This document shows, one piece after another, positions 1-11,832 of a stretch of 64,000 nucleotides of DNA. A program made the position numbers and the translations under genes. Origin of the DNA: Halichoerus grypus (taxonomy: Eukaryota > Chordata > Mammalia > Carnivora > Phocidae); NCBI RefSeq assembly GCF_964656455.1, contig NC_135715.1, forward strand, positions 166,934,437-166,998,436, read 5' to 3'. The notes under the pieces were generated by a model, which was not told the origin of the DNA, did no database searches, and saw only the letters and a list, made by a program, of their open reading frames with translations. The number at the start of each line of letters is the position of its first letter. The stretch's first letter is position 1.

Positions 1-761
1 TACATGTGCTGGGTTTTAGTAAGTTCAATGTGAAAAATATGCTTTGAGAGACCTTCAGGTAGTAATCACCCTCTAGCACCATGTGCAGTGTCATTATTTG
101 GAGCAGAAAGCATTCCCGGGAGCTAAGAACTCTGAGGGAAACTCCTGGATTTGCCACAGTCTTTAAATATTAGTCTCACAAGTTGAGGAAAGTACTGTTG
201 AATGTATGTTGGCAAATTCAGAGTTGTTCAAAATTCAGCTCACTATAATTGATTGCTCCTTTATTATTGGCCAAAGGACTTGTAAGTTCCTTCAGATCCT
301 CCAAAACAAGGAGTGTGGGGCACTTCCGGTTTTAACATGCAACCCCACTTAAAAGGAGCCCATTTTCGGCCCCTTTATTTGCTCTCACTGGTTCCTGTCC
401 TGCACAATCTGACAGTCATCATCACCTCCAGCAGCATCACTCCAAGTGCCAAAAGACAACAACAGGGTGCCGCCAAAAGGTCTCCCTCTCAGGAGTCTCT
501 AGGACCTGCAGGTGAAAGCAGGGAATGCCTTGTTAATCTGTTGGTAACCCTTTTATTGACATCCTGCGGTGGCTGGCCACACCACTGTTGTGTAGGGGCT
601 TTGCTGTACCTTTCCTATGCTCCTGTCTACACTCCAGGCAGAAGTCATATCAAGCCTTATTCTAATGCTAATGGACTGGCTAGGTGGCAGAACCACACGG
701 TCACTGTGTCTTTTTGTGCATTTATTATTATTATTGTTGAAGGATAATTAGTTTTGTTCTT
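1..761. other. Unique sequence, no gene recognised
   Basis: No repeat family or gene is recognised here. An open frame of 144 codons on the plus strand (313-747) has no recognisable domain, no Kozak-like context and no flanking exon signals, so I do not call it a gene. A short (TTA)n run lies near 720-735. Confidence 0.5.
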
Positions 762-915
762 TTTCTCCCAGTTTTATTATGATACAATTGACATGCATCA
801 CCACATAAGTTGAAGGTGTACGGCATAACAGCTTGACTTACATATATTACGAAACAATTACTACAGTAAGTTTAGTTAGCGTCGATCATCTCATATAGAT
901 ACAATAAAAAGAAAG
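762..915 (-). mobile_element. Old LINE-1 (L1M-type) 3' end fragment, antisense
   Basis: The plus strand reads like the reverse complement of the 3' UTR of old mammalian L1M elements: 'TTTTATTATGATACAATTGACATG', then a stretch like 'GTGTAC..CATAACAGCTTGA', 'TATATTACGAAACAATTACTACAGTAAG' and 'GTTAGC..ATCATCTCATATAG'. This pattern ('gacatataac ... aggtgtacaac ... attaccacaataag') is familiar from L1MA/L1MB 3' ends. It is strongly diverged, has no visible target-site duplication and no coding capacity. The family assignment is from memory of the consensus. Confidence 0.65.
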
Positions 916-1532
916 AGCAAGAAGAGAGAAAAACCTCTTTGTGCATTTAAAGTTGGATGCAAGTGTAGGTGGCACAAAGAAGCTGGATGAAATATCCTTG
1001 AGAAATCTGAGCTCTGCAGCCACGGTGGATGCGCTCAGAGCTTTCAGGGTTAGTCAAGGGCCGAATGTTGCTTTTGGCACATGCCTTGTCCCCCCACAGG
1101 AGCTGCTTCTCTTCAGCATGGTGTGTGCTCTTCAATGCAATATTTCAACAACAATGCAATATTTCTGCACTAGCTTGCCACTGAATACCGCTGAAAACCA
1201 TAGGGAATTTCTCTGGAATGAATCAACCATGGTTTATTTGCTTATTGTCAAAGGCTTTTCTCATTTAAAAAAAAAAAAAGTCTTCAAAATTATCTGTAAT
1301 GGCTGTATTTATGTGAGTACACATGTGTGTATACATCAGTACATTTCTGGATGATTCATGCTGAAACGGTTTTTTATTTGTTTGCCTTGTCTTAACCAAG
1401 ATCCATTAAGCAAAAAAGAAAGCTAAAGTTGTGGGTAAAGAAGCTATTTCTGTTTTGGGGCTTATTCATTTATGTAACAGTATGAGTAAGCTGCTGACTC
1501 AGAAGACTTCATGCTTAAATGATCTTATAGAA
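916..1532. other. Unique sequence, no gene recognised
   Basis: There is no recognised repeat apart from an A run near 1267-1280. Two opposed short open frames (947-1135 minus, 941-1354 plus) lack family features and are treated as chance frames. Confidence 0.5.
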
Positions 1533-1545
1533 AGGTTTACACTTT

Positions 1546-1740
1546 TTTTTTTAGATTTTATTTATTTATTTATTTGACAGAGAGAGAGAGAGAGCGAGAG
1601 AAGGAACACAATCACGGGGAGTGGGAGATGGAGAAGCAGGCTTCCTGCTGAGCAGGGATCCCGATGCGGGGCTAGATCCCAGGACTATGGGATCATGACC
1701 TGAGCAGAAGGCAGATGCCCGACAGCCACCCAGGTGCCCC
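1546..1740 (-). mobile_element. Carnivore tRNA-Lys SINE (SINEC), antisense
   Basis: Antisense full-length SINE. It starts with the T run of its A tail, then 'AGATTTTATTTATTTATT', a GA-rich block, 'GAAGCAGGCTTCCTGCTGAGCAGG', and the tRNA-like head ending 'GCCACCCAGGTGCCCC'. It is flanked by a 15-bp direct repeat AGGTTTACACTTTTT at 1533-1547 and 1741-1755, overlapping the T run. This is a clean target-site duplication from L1-mediated insertion. The head keeps the RNA polymerase III B-box region ('GGGATCATGACCTGAGC' on this strand). Confidence 0.95.
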
Positions 1741-1755
1741 AGGTTTACACTTTTT

Positions 1756-2539
1756 AATTTTAATTGTATTAGCTGTCATGTTCACTAATTTTTAAAATTG
1801 CATAGTAACACCATTTACATAATATTTTTCCAGAAAAAGGTTTATATTATACAAATATATATAATATATGCTTATATATATACAGTTATATATATAAAAT
1901 TTATATGTAAGAATTAAGAATTTGTTGGTTGTCAGGGAGAAAAGATTTTCAAAATGGTATTTTCATTTCTACTTTTCAGATTAGCCAATGAAACAAAATA
2001 TAACTCAGAAATTATAATCATATAATATTTTATTCAACAGACTAACAGGATACACTTATTCACAATATATCCTTATTATCTTCAGTCCCATTCCAAAGGA
2101 GAAAGGGTCCCTCCTTGTGTTTTCTTTTGATTTTAAACTTTTTTACTCTTGTCTCCTGCTGGATTTTTTTTTCCCCCAAAGTAATAGGTCCTATTTTTCT
2201 CATACCTTCAAATTCTCCTGCTTTACCTGCTCGTTCTTCTCTATACACACACAGATTTCAGTTACCTTTTCCTCAAACAATTAAAATCTCCTTCCTTGAT
2301 CTTCCACTAAATCAGCTCTCTCTCTCTCCTTTCCATTTCAGAACTTTGCAAAGGTCTATATACTACTTTCATTAGTGTCTTCTCACCCACTGGTTTCTGA
2401 CTCCATCAGACTCCATTGCCTTTTCAAGGGTTACCTATATCCTTTGACTTAATGAAACTGTGAAATCTAATCATCTCAAATGAGTGTTAACTCTGCTTAT
2501 TACTGAAGTCATTTATTTCTCAAAGCAACTAAATTCAGA
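1756..2539. other. Unique AT-rich sequence
   Basis: No gene or named repeat is recognised. An AT-rich stretch of TATATA runs lies at about 1841-1905. Short opposed open frames near 2060-2375 are shadows of a pyrimidine-rich strand. Confidence 0.5.
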
Positions 2540-2553
2540 AAGTAGCATGTCTT

Positions 2554-2724
2554 TTTTTTTTTTTTTTTTCAAAAATAGTGTTATTAATTCTGGTGTCTCC
2601 GAAGCACGGAAAAAAAAAAAAAGAAAGAAAGAAAGAAAAAAAGAAACCACCCTTCCCACATTTCAGCTCCAGGTCCAGGCCAGGGGGCTGCCCCTGCGGG
2701 CAGTGCAGGCCCAGGGGCCAAGTC
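2554..2724 (-). pseudogene. Processed retrocopy of an unidentified transcript 3' end
   Basis: A 171-bp insert is flanked by a perfect 14-bp direct repeat, AAGTAGCATGTCTT, at 2540-2553 and 2725-2738. Directly after the left copy comes a run of about 18 T, which is a poly(A) tail read from the other strand. On the minus strand the insert runs from a GC-rich part (GACTTGGCCCCTGGGCCTGC...) through a (TTTC)n-rich part to an AT-rich end and the A tail. Target-site duplication plus A tail indicate L1-mediated copying of an RNA. The GC-rich composition is unlike the AT-rich neighbours. It is neither the SINE nor L1. I do not recognise the source gene. It is most likely a 5'-truncated 3' UTR, because no long open frame is present. 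Confidence 0.8.
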
Positions 2725-2738
2725 AAGTAGCATGTCTT

Positions 2739-3665
2739 AAGTATTCTAGGCACTAAGTATTCTAGGTGCTGTAGAGTAAAAGATACTGCTCATAGTCTCA
2801 AGGAACTCAGAGTTCAGTGAGGACACTGGACATGAAACAGCCATAAAATATAAGGCAACAACTCAGAAAGATTTATTTTCTCCACAGAGGCATGATACTT
2901 GTCATATGCTGATCAAGAATGTTTACTTCTCTAGGAACATGAACATTTTCTAATTTAAAGAATTCCACGACTTATTGGAACTCGAGAAGAAATTTGTTAA
3001 ACTTGGAAAATGATATTGCTTACAAAAATTGATTTAGATGTAAACCATGAATTTTTGATTCAGTAACCATTTAACATAAGCAAATAAAGAACATCACACT
3101 TTTTAAAAATTAAGGCAAGTTGTTTAGTTCCCTAAATAATTGTTTTTATATGCTATGGAAATGCATAGGTCTTACCTTCTAGAATTCTCTCATATTTTAT
3201 TAAAACCTGAATTTATCTTTCAACCACTTAAATTCATTTGACACATGATCTAGAATTCTGTAATATTTAATATATATGTGTTTATATAGAGATATAGATA
3301 AATAGATAACACACAGTCTCCTAGGTAAGGTGATACATGTCATTTTAAGAAGTCAGTTGATTACCCATTTTCAAAATTTTTTATGACCTATGATAAATCA
3401 AACTCTGAATATTTCAGGGAGGGAGATTTTATAAACCTGTAGAGGAAGGATAACCTAGAACTCTTATGAAGACAGTTTAATAAGATCCTACACTGAAGCC
3501 ACCAAATAATGGGTTGAGACTGACACCTCCTTGAAGAACGGGAATTTTCTGTAATCATTTTTATAATCTGTATAATACGTAACCTTGCAGAATGGTACAG
3601 GAGACAAGCCCATGAAGCACCAAGTACCTGCTGGGGTTATGCTCTTCTCTGAATAATGTGACCAC
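2739..3665. other. Unique sequence, no gene recognised
   Basis: AT-rich, with no recognised repeat or gene. Confidence 0.5.
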
Positions 3666-3679
3666 AAGCAGTTTCTTTT

Positions 3680-3923
3680 CTTTTCTTTTTTTTTTTTTTT
3701 AAGATTTTATTTATTAGAGAGAGAGAGAGAGAGAGAGAGAAAGCACTTGAGCAGCGAGCGTGGGGGGACGGGCAGAGGGGGACGGAGAGGGACAAACAGA
3801 CTCTCCACTGAGCACAGAGCCCCACAGGGCCTGACAGGGGGCTCCATCTCAGGACCTTGAGATCATGACCTGAGCTGAAACCAAGCATTTGATGCTTAAC
3901 TGACTGAGCCACCCAGGCGCCCT
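3680..3923 (-). mobile_element. Carnivore SINE, antisense
   Basis: T run, 'AAGATTTTATTTATTAGAG', a long (GA)n block, then 'GACCTGAGCTGAAACCAAGC' and a head ending 'GAGCCACCCAGGCGCC'. A 14-bp target-site duplication, AAGCAGTTTCTTTT, sits at 3666-3679 and 3924-3937. The body reads '...GAGCACAGAGCCCCACAGGG', an older or different subfamily from the copies with 'GAGCAGGGAGCCCGATG'. Confidence 0.95.
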
Positions 3924-3937
3924 AAGCAGTTTCTTTT

Positions 3938-6248
3938 TATAATTCACCAAAAGTTTTCATGTGTTTTGGCTTCCATGGACACAACTGATTGACCCAACAC
4001 TAGCCAACAGATATTTTCTGTATAGGCTAGATATCCGGAGCCCACAGCCCATGAGGTGACCTAGTTTGAGAACTCTGCTCATATGGAATGATGACTATAA
4101 TGACATTCATTCATACCCTCCTTTTGATTTTAGGAGAGGAGTAGAATGAGGGACTGTATTACAGAATCAGGGATCATATTATAGTAGAGTCAAAAACAGG
4201 AAAGAAACTTGGTCATAATTACTGGGAAATCAATAGAGTGTGTGGAAGCAAGAGCTGGCTTCTAAAGGATGGATGCAGGTGTCCAGTGTTTCTTTTGGAT
4301 TACAAGGGTAGTCATAGTAACTGGAATGGTTTCAACTGTTGTTTCAGTTCTGCAAGGCACAAAAAGACGCAAGGCACAAAAAGATGTCTGGATTTTCTTA
4401 ATTTATTTTGTTCAGATAATAAATGCCAAACAGTTTACCTGGCCATGTCCTGTTCCTTACAACTTGAAAGTGCCTAATGCAATATTTATGCATTATTTAG
4501 ACTTGAATGGACGTTCTACTGCTGTCTCACACATTTGAACAGCAGGCCAACCTTACACCATATTATTAACATATAGCTTGATGCTTTTTCTGGTACTTTT
4601 CCATCAGCAATGATTGTACTTTTGCCAAATAGTATGCACAACATTCTGTGCTATTGGTTGAAATCCTGTGCTTCTTTATGTATGCTGGTAATGTAAAAAT
4701 GTATTACAAAAAAGACTAACCAATTAGGAAGATTTTTATAATACATAAGCTCTTAGAAAAGTCATAGTTAAAATAAAAACATCTGCTCTTATTGTAAAGT
4801 ATTTCTTATAAATTCAAATAAAATTAGGATAGTAAATACGATTTTTACTAGATGGGGTCTAAATAATTGTAGGTTAAATATTTTTGTAAAACTTGTCCTT
4901 GTACATTTAAAATTTTATGTTATCACATGAATTAATCACCAGAAGCAAATTTACAATATGTAAATTTATTTGGGGCAACTTCTGAGGTTAGCCATTGTTT
5001 TTGCACTTGTTCCCCAACTCACAGAGGTAATTAAATAATATGACTATGGAAGGGAACACTGTATCTGAATTATCTCTTTAAACTGATGTTTCACTTGGTG
5101 TCAAAGCTTGCAATTTTGTCATCTCATGTTATCTAGCACAGTACCTCATATTAACGTCTTAAAAATATGGACATATGGACTCTATTCTTTGAATTATTTT
5201 AGACTACCCTTTATCTTCTCCATGTGATGTGATCCTATGTCCACCATCAGTCTTTGTCAATATCCTTTAATGGAAAAATGCATTTTTCAATTTGGTAAGG
5301 CACACATTGATAGATTTTTGCTTTTGACACCTAATGGTGTCGAAGTGATTGAGACAATCATTATTTGCACAGAAAGATCAGAAATTCAAGTTAAAATGGA
5401 AAATCTCACTCAATTACTCAGAGACATTTGATTTCATAGAGTTGATACCCATTCATGGTGTTGAAGTTTGACTAGAGGTCTAACATAAGATATCCTACAT
5501 CACTGTTTTAGATTAATTGAATTTAATTATTAACTCAACTCAGGCGTATGAGCACTTTATTGTTCCTAGACAGAGCTCTCACCATTAAATATTATTAGGA
5601 AAACTGACATTTCTCTTCATTATTGTTAATAGTAGAACATATGATTTCTTTCATCAATTTTTCAGTTATATTTTTATATTTCAAAATGATAATTCTGCAC
5701 TTGAAATTTGAGTTAAACACCATAAGTGTTCTTATGCTTTCTCTCTTTTTTTAGAGCATGGTATTAGAACTCTCTTGGAGAAATTGCTACATACAAAATC
5801 TTTGGTAGGTAAATGTCACAAAGAGCATTTCTGACATTGTAGCTTCAAAAAATCATAAAAATATCTGTGAAGTAAAAATGAGGGGAAAAGTCAGTAAGAG
5901 AAATAGACAAAAAAAGGTAAGAAAAACTGAACAAATAGGAAAGAGAATAGATAATAAGATCATATAAAACTTTTTAAAAAGTTTATATTTTACAATTTTT
6001 TAATTTAGAGTAAGGATTTTTATGTCTGAAAATGAAATGGAAAATAAATTTTAGAAATAGATACAACATATACAATTGCAGGATTTAAAGAGATGATATC
6101 AAACAGAAACAGAAATTTATTTATTTACAAACTTCTTTCTTGAGATTTTGTGGTCCTGGTCTGAAGCGGTAAAATTAGTCATATGAATGTACATTCATAC
6201 TTAAGATAATGAAAGACCATTTGGAGTGTTCAATCTAAAAAAAAACAC
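3938..6248. other. Unique sequence, no gene recognised
   Basis: About 2.3 kb of AT-rich DNA with no recognised repeat. It includes a small 17-bp tandem duplication (4352-4384). The short open frames present (79, 89 and 64 codons) show no family features. Confidence 0.5.
4352..4384. repeat. 17-bp tandem duplication
   Basis: GCAAGGCACAAAAAGA occurs at 4352-4367 and again at 4369-4384, giving two adjacent copies with a 17-bp period. This looks like replication slippage. Confidence 0.85.
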
Positions 6249-6257
6249 ACAATTTTG

Positions 6258-6358
6258 GGCCATTTGGGTGGCTCAGTCAGTTAAGCATCCGACTCTTGAC
6301 TTTAGCTCAGGTCTTGATTTCAGAGTCATGAGTTCAAGTCCTGTGTTAGGCTCAACAT
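6258..6358 (+). mobile_element. Old carnivore SINE, tRNA head only
   Basis: The plus strand carries 'CATTTGGGTGGCTCAGTCAG', 'TTAAGCATCCGACTCTTGAC' and a B-box-like 'GAGTTCAAGTCC', then stops soon after the head without the TC-rich body or a clear A tail. Direct repeats ACAATTTTG at 6249-6257 and 6359-6367 support an insertion of a short, 3'-shortened copy. Confidence 0.8.
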
Positions 6359-6367
6359 ACAATTTTG

Positions 6368-9309
6368 ACCATTTAAAAAATTTTTAATTGTGCATACTGA
6401 ATGATAAATGAGAATGCAAATTGCTTTGTTATATAGTAGAAATGCTATTAACCACAACAAAATAATTATTTAATCTTAGGAAAGACATATTAAGTAGAGA
6501 AGTTCCCTGACACAAGGCAGGGAACAAAAAAAAAGTCCTGAGTTCTCTCTCCTCTGGCTGTTTTGTATATGCCTTGCCTTGGTAGAACTCAGTCTCAAGC
6601 CAGCAAGGGAGCCCAAAGGTACAGCCTCCCAGGGCACAGAGAAGGGAGAATACAAGTGGAAAATTCACTGGGAGAGGGAGAAAAAGGGGAAGCAGCAGTA
6701 TGACAGAAGATTTCAGCATCACTATTGAAAACAGGCTTTAGCATTGGATTATGAAATTGTCTTCCTGCATCTTTTTCATTCATACATTCAGTCAGATCTT
6801 GGTAAGTTTATTGAGTATCTATGGAATGCAAGGCACTGAACTTCCATTTCATATCAAAAGATTTACATTATCATGGAAGGTCTTGATTTTCTTAACATTG
6901 ATACCATGTTTGATCATATCACTAGCAGTATATACAGATAGGGTAAGGGATTATTCAACCAAGAAGCATTTAGTGGGACTTTGTAGGAAGTATAGGACAT
7001 ACGAATAATGACAAAAATAGTAAAACATGATTTCTTTCTATAGAAGATGCTTCTAGTCTATGTAACATTTTTTGTGCATATATTAGTCTTAAGTACTGAC
7101 AATAATTTTCATGTCCTAAGAAATGGAGAAAATAAAGAGGAGAGTAATTTTTCAGATGATAATTGCATAAACTAGAAATGAAACTAGACCTACTAAACTT
7201 GTGTGCAAGCACCATTTAAATATTTTACATCAAGGAGAGGACTTAAACTGGGGCCTTTAAAAATAGAATAACATCTATATAGGCAGAAAGGAGTAAAGGA
7301 ATGTTAGCACAATTTGATTTAATATTGGACATGAAATTAGTATCAGTAATAATTATTCTTTGTAACAATAGCGAAGTCCATTATATTCTGAACATGAACG
7401 ATTCTTCTTATAATACATAATTTTATGTTATGGTCAATGGCTGCCTATGAGATAAAAAGTAAGTAGTTGATGGTAATGGTTGGACCAAAAAATGAATAAA
7501 ATAAATAATTGTTAAAATTGAAAACATGATTTGTTTCAACTACTGGAATTTTTACTGAATGAGTACATTTTATCAGAGAGCTTTATGAAAATATTCCTAA
7601 TTGAAGAGTTAACTATAGCATCTCCTTTTCCTATAGACTTCCTCAACATGCTATCTTTCCCACCATTTAGTTCCACTTTTACTAAAATAAATATGAGGGT
7701 ATATTTTTGCATAACTTTCACTGAACAGCTGTAAGAAATGTTAGTACGTTTTACAGTTCTTGTAGAGTTGAATGTTCTATGGATGTGGCTACAAGGAATC
7801 ATTCACAATATATTGGTAGATAACAGATTTAGGTAAATCTTAATAACTATTTTTCATTTTTATTCTAGCTGGACACACTGACTTTTGCACTTTTTAAGCC
7901 AATTGTCAATATTTATAGAAGGAAAGCATGTTGTTTTAATTTTTGTTTTTGCAACATTGAAAAGAATATGACCAATGGCCTATTTCAGGTCAACCACCTA
8001 GCAAATATTACACTAATGGTTAAAAGTGGAATAGAAACATTAAGTCTTAAGGCAAGACCCCACAATCTTTAGATCACTCAACACTCTGAGCACATTAAAC
8101 TTTATTTTTTCTCCAGCTTTTCATGCAGGACATCTGTTTTCTGCTTAGTTATTATACTGTCTGAAGTGTTTACTAGGCATTTTGCCCAGTTAGTTTCATT
8201 TTTACAGCTTAATTTACACTAAGTTATCAGATTTAGCTTTGAAGATATGTATTTAACATTATAATTTTTACATTTATGATTTCATGGTATAATTTTTTAA
8301 ATCTCTGAAAAAAACACAAAAAAGAAATATAAATTATATGGTTTATTCTTCACCAGAGTATTTTCAAAAGTTAAGTTGTAATTAAAATCTAATGCTGAGA
8401 AACTGTATACTGAAATAATCAACTGCTGAATTTAGATGTGAATAAGATTTAAAATTCAAAACTGCCATAGTATAATTTTATTTGTATAATAAACAAAATT
8501 ATACAGAGACCAGCTTTACTCATAATTATGTTTATTAACATTTTTTATTATCCATATTTAATTTGTTGACTCTAATTCTGGTGAAATACAAAGTAAAAGG
8601 CAAATTGCTGCATTTTGCCACCCGTACTATAAAGAAGGAAGCGCAATGCTTTCCAAATTTCTTCAGGTTCTAGAAAAAGTATATTCCACATCTAATAGTA
8701 CTTCTTATATGTGGGGTAAAATAGAAGACTCATATTTGAGAAGCGCTGGCACAGGAAAAGGCTGTGCAGCAGGTTGTGGTCCAAGCAGTTATGCCAACTT
8801 GACAGGATAATTGTCCCTGAACATCAGAAGAAGGTAGGCTTTGTTGTACAAGGGAGTCAAGGAGTAGTATGTGTGGAATTCCTACTACTCCCTTGTCTGA
8901 CCATGGATGAACATAAATAGCAAACCTTCCCTGGAGAGAGTGTATTAACCAGTGGCTTAGACATCCTCAGAAATGAGGGTTTAAGTAACTTTGCCAAGTA
9001 AGCCAAGAACTGGAGAGGTGAAAGCTCAGAATTAGGACTCAGGATGGATAATGCAGGATGCAGATAATGCGTAGTAGCTGTAGCCTGTGACAATTAGCAA
9101 TCATGAGGGCTTTACTTCTTTCCACTAACTTCCATTTTCCAAGTTCCTCTCAAGAAGAGAGGATCACAGGAGTTGCTACTCAATGTGTATGAAGGCGTGG
9201 ATTTGCACAGCATAAGATATGGTCCGTAGCACCCAGGGAGTACAGCTCTCAGACTCCAATTACATGTATGTTAAACTGTTTGATACTGTCCTACAATCTA
9301 TCGGGTCTT
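6368..9309. other. Unique sequence, no gene recognised
   Basis: About 2.9 kb without a recognised gene or repeat family. It holds one copy of an exact 32-bp repeat (8558-8589). It also has a small imperfect hairpin, with arms near 8858-8869 and 8883-8895 around a 13-base loop. Confidence 0.45.
8558..8589 (+). repeat. Copy 1 of an exact 32-bp direct repeat
   Basis: The 32 bases starting TTAATTTGTTGACTCTAATT are identical to 11801-11832. Sequence on both sides differs. No repeat boundary, A tail or duplication explains the copy. Confidence 0.85.
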
Positions 9310-10345
9310 TATTTTTCTCAGTATTTTTTTCTCTTTGCTTTTCAGAATCAATAATTTCCCTCTCTCTTTCTCTTTCTGTCTCCAATTTCTCATGAACATT
9401 TCTTTTTTTTTTTTTTTAAAGATTTTATTTATTTATTTGACAGAGAGAGACACAGCGAGAGAGGGAACACAAGAGAGAGGCAGAAGCAGGGCTCCCACAG
9501 AGCAGGGAGCCCGATGCGGGGCTCGATCCCAGGACCCTGAGATCATGACCTGAGCCGAAGGCAGACGCTTAACGACTGAGCCACCCAGGCGCCCCTCCCA
9601 TGAACATTTCTTAAGACATTCATATTTATATTTGCATCTCTTAAGAGCTTTAAATGTATTTTATGTTTCAGATATTATCCTTTTCATTTTCATAATATTT
9701 ATTTGGCTTTTAAAAAATAGCTTCTGTTTTTTTCTGCTAAAATTTACCAGTTGTTCCATCATTATGACCATCTTTTACTTCAAATCCCTAAACATTCAAA
9801 TTGTAATTGTTTTAAAGCCCTGCTTAATGATTTCCTCACAAGGGTCATCTTGTGGTTGATTTCTAAATTTTCTTTTGAATATGGGTCCTATTTTCCTGTT
9901 TCTTCCCGTGTCTAGAAATTTTTGATTGTTTGGGTAGCGTGTATGAAGATTATTAAGACTCCAGATTCTGCTATCTTCTACATAGTTCTATTCATTCTGG
10001 CACCAAACACTCTAAACACTCTCCCTGTGGTGAGCAGCAGGTGAAATCTCAACTCAGTTTTCTTATCCTTTCATTGATTACTTGTAGGTTGTAGGTTTAC
10101 TCTATGCAGGTATATAATTCAGGAATCAGCCAGGGATTTGGATAGAGTTTAAAAACTGATTTTGTGGTTCCTTTTACTGTGGCCACTTGCCCCTGGAAAT
10201 TCTCCCCTTAGTTTGCTTGAAATTGTTTTGGCAGCCCCAAGCTCTATCATCTATCTGACACTTCAAGCCATTAAATCTTCTTTCTGAGTGGTTCCACAGT
10301 GTGTAACTTAAAGAGGGTATTCCAGTGAAAAGTTACACAAACTTC
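9310..10345 (-). mobile_element. Degenerate old L1 (5' part), antisense, interrupted by a SINE
   Basis: The plus strand matches the remembered antisense pattern of old L1 5' regions: 'CATTATGACCATCTTTTACTTC', 'TTTAAAGCCCTGCTTAATG', 'GGTTGATTTC', 'GGGTCCTATTTTCCTGTTTC', 'GTGTCTAGAAATTTTTGATTG' and 'CAGGAATCAGCCAGGGATTTGG'. It is heavily diverged, with no coding capacity. The exact subfamily (L1M or HAL1) cannot be told by eye. The SINE at 9405-9598 is inserted in it. Confidence 0.5.
9405..9598 (-). mobile_element. Carnivore SINE, antisense
   Basis: T run, 'AAAGATTTTATTTATTTATT', 'GACAGAGAGAGACACAGCGA', 'AGCAGGGAGCCCGATGCGGG' and 'GCCACCCAGGCGCCCC'. A 14-bp target-site duplication, CATGAACATTTCTT, sits at 9391-9404 and 9599-9612. 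It matches the family pattern closely, so it is a fairly young copy. Confidence 0.95.
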
Positions 10346-10559
10346 AATCTTACAAAGTGCAGTTTCCTTGCTTAAAGGGTCAAATTTACTTCTATTTCTA
10401 CCTGCATTCATCATTCTCCAGCACCATGATTTTTTTTTTCCTGGAAACTATAATCAATATCTGCAGGAGGGCAAGTCCAATATAAGCTGTTTTGCCATTA
10501 TGATCAGCAAAATGAGTCTGTTCATACCAATGCAATTGATAACATCTTTGTTCTAAGCT
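10346..10559. other. Unassigned stretch between two old L1 pieces
   Basis: AT-rich, with no feature recognised. It may belong to the flanking degenerate L1 material. Confidence 0.4.
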
Positions 10560-11011
10560 ATCATTTTATTATTGTTTTCTATTTGTTTCACTGGTCTCTT
10601 ACATTTTACCTCCATCCTTATATTTTATTGGATAATGAAATAATCTTTCATTAACATTATCATTGTATTTTCCCTTTTGTTATAATCACAAATTATTCAT
10701 TATCTTAATATATTTTAGTGGTCATTCTAAAGATTGCCTCATGCATCCATTACTTATTGTAGCCTAACATAAATCAATACCACCTCATAAACAGTGTCAG
10801 GACTTTATAACTCTAATTCACTTTCACTACCACCTAATTTTCGTGTTAATATTCTTGTGTATTTAATTGTTTATCTGTTTTATTTCAAACACAATTTGTT
10901 AGTTTTGCTATATACAGTTAATATGCACTTATGTTACACACATTATTTTCTCTTTCCATTCCTCTTCATTCTTTTTATATCAATATGCTTCAGTCTAGCA
11001 TCATTTTTTTC

Positions 11012-11212
11012 TTTTTTCTTTTTTTTGTATTTCTAAAGAGAGAGTGAGTGCAAGGAGGGGAGGTGCAGAGGGAGAGAAAGAGAGAGAATCTCAAGCAGGC
11101 ACCACACCCAGCATGAAGTCCCAAGCAGGGCTCCATCTCATGACTCTGAGAACATGACCTGAGCTAAAATCAAGAGTCAGATGCTAAACTGACTGAGACA
11201 ACCAGTCTCCCC
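11012..11212 (-). mobile_element. Old carnivore SINE, antisense
   Basis: T-rich start, 'GTATTTCTAAAGAGAGAGTG', 'GAATCTCAAGCAGGCACCAC', 'GAACATGACCTGAGCTAAAATC' and a degraded head 'GACTGAGACAACCAGTCTCCCC'. Near-identical flanks AGCATCATTTTTTTC (near 10998) and AGCATAATTTTTTTC (near 11213) are a one-mismatch target-site duplication. Head mutations show it is older than most copies here. Confidence 0.88.
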
Positions 11213-11800
11213 AGCATAATTTTTTTCTGCTTGAAACTTTCCCATGAGTATTATTACTATTAATTTCCTCAGTCTCTTTTGTCAGAAAATATCTTAATTT
11301 TCCTGTTAATTTCCAGTTTGTTTTCACTAAATATTGAAATATATGGCCTTAGTTTATCATTAAAAGATGCTATTCCATGGTCCTTTGACTTACATCATTT
11401 GTGTTAAGAAGCCTACTATAAATGTTATGGCACTTCCTTGGAGGTAATGTGTCTTCTTTTCTGTAGCTACTTTTATATATTCTTTGCTTTTTATTTTCCT
11501 CAGTTTAAATATTATGTACCTAAATGTGTGCTAATATGGCTTATTGCTAGCTTTCCCTAACTCTTCTCTTTTTAGAGCTACAATTACACAGATGATTGAC
11601 ATTTTAACTGTTTTTTATTTTTGAAAAAAAGCTGTTTCTTTGTACTTTAGTCTTTTTTCTCTCTCCTTTACATAAATATTTTCTACTGACCTGTCTTTCA
11701 GTTAACTATAGTCTCTTTTACTGTGTCTAATTTTCCTTTAACCTATCTATTAAATTTATAATTTATGGTATTTTTAAATTATATAATTTTCATTTTGTTC

Positions 11801-11832
11801 TTAATTTGTTGACTCTAATTCTGGTGAAATAC
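11801..11832 (+). repeat. Copy 2 of an exact 32-bp direct repeat
   Basis: Identical over 32 bases to 8558-8589. It lies inside degenerate L1 material, while copy 1 lies in unassigned DNA. Confidence 0.85.

Noticed and set aside
313..747. 144-codon open frame on the plus strand as a gene
   Set aside because: No domain, no repeated or conserved features, no exon or promoter signals; a frame of this size is expected by chance in 64 kb.
6258..6358. tRNA gene from a B-box-like and A-box-like sequence
   Set aside because: It is the tRNA-derived head of a SINE with target-site duplications. The same applies to all other SINE heads here.
8841..8900. Imperfect hairpin as a regulatory or RNA element
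   Set aside because: Arms of 12-13 bases with a bulge and no supporting context; such hairpins are common by chance.
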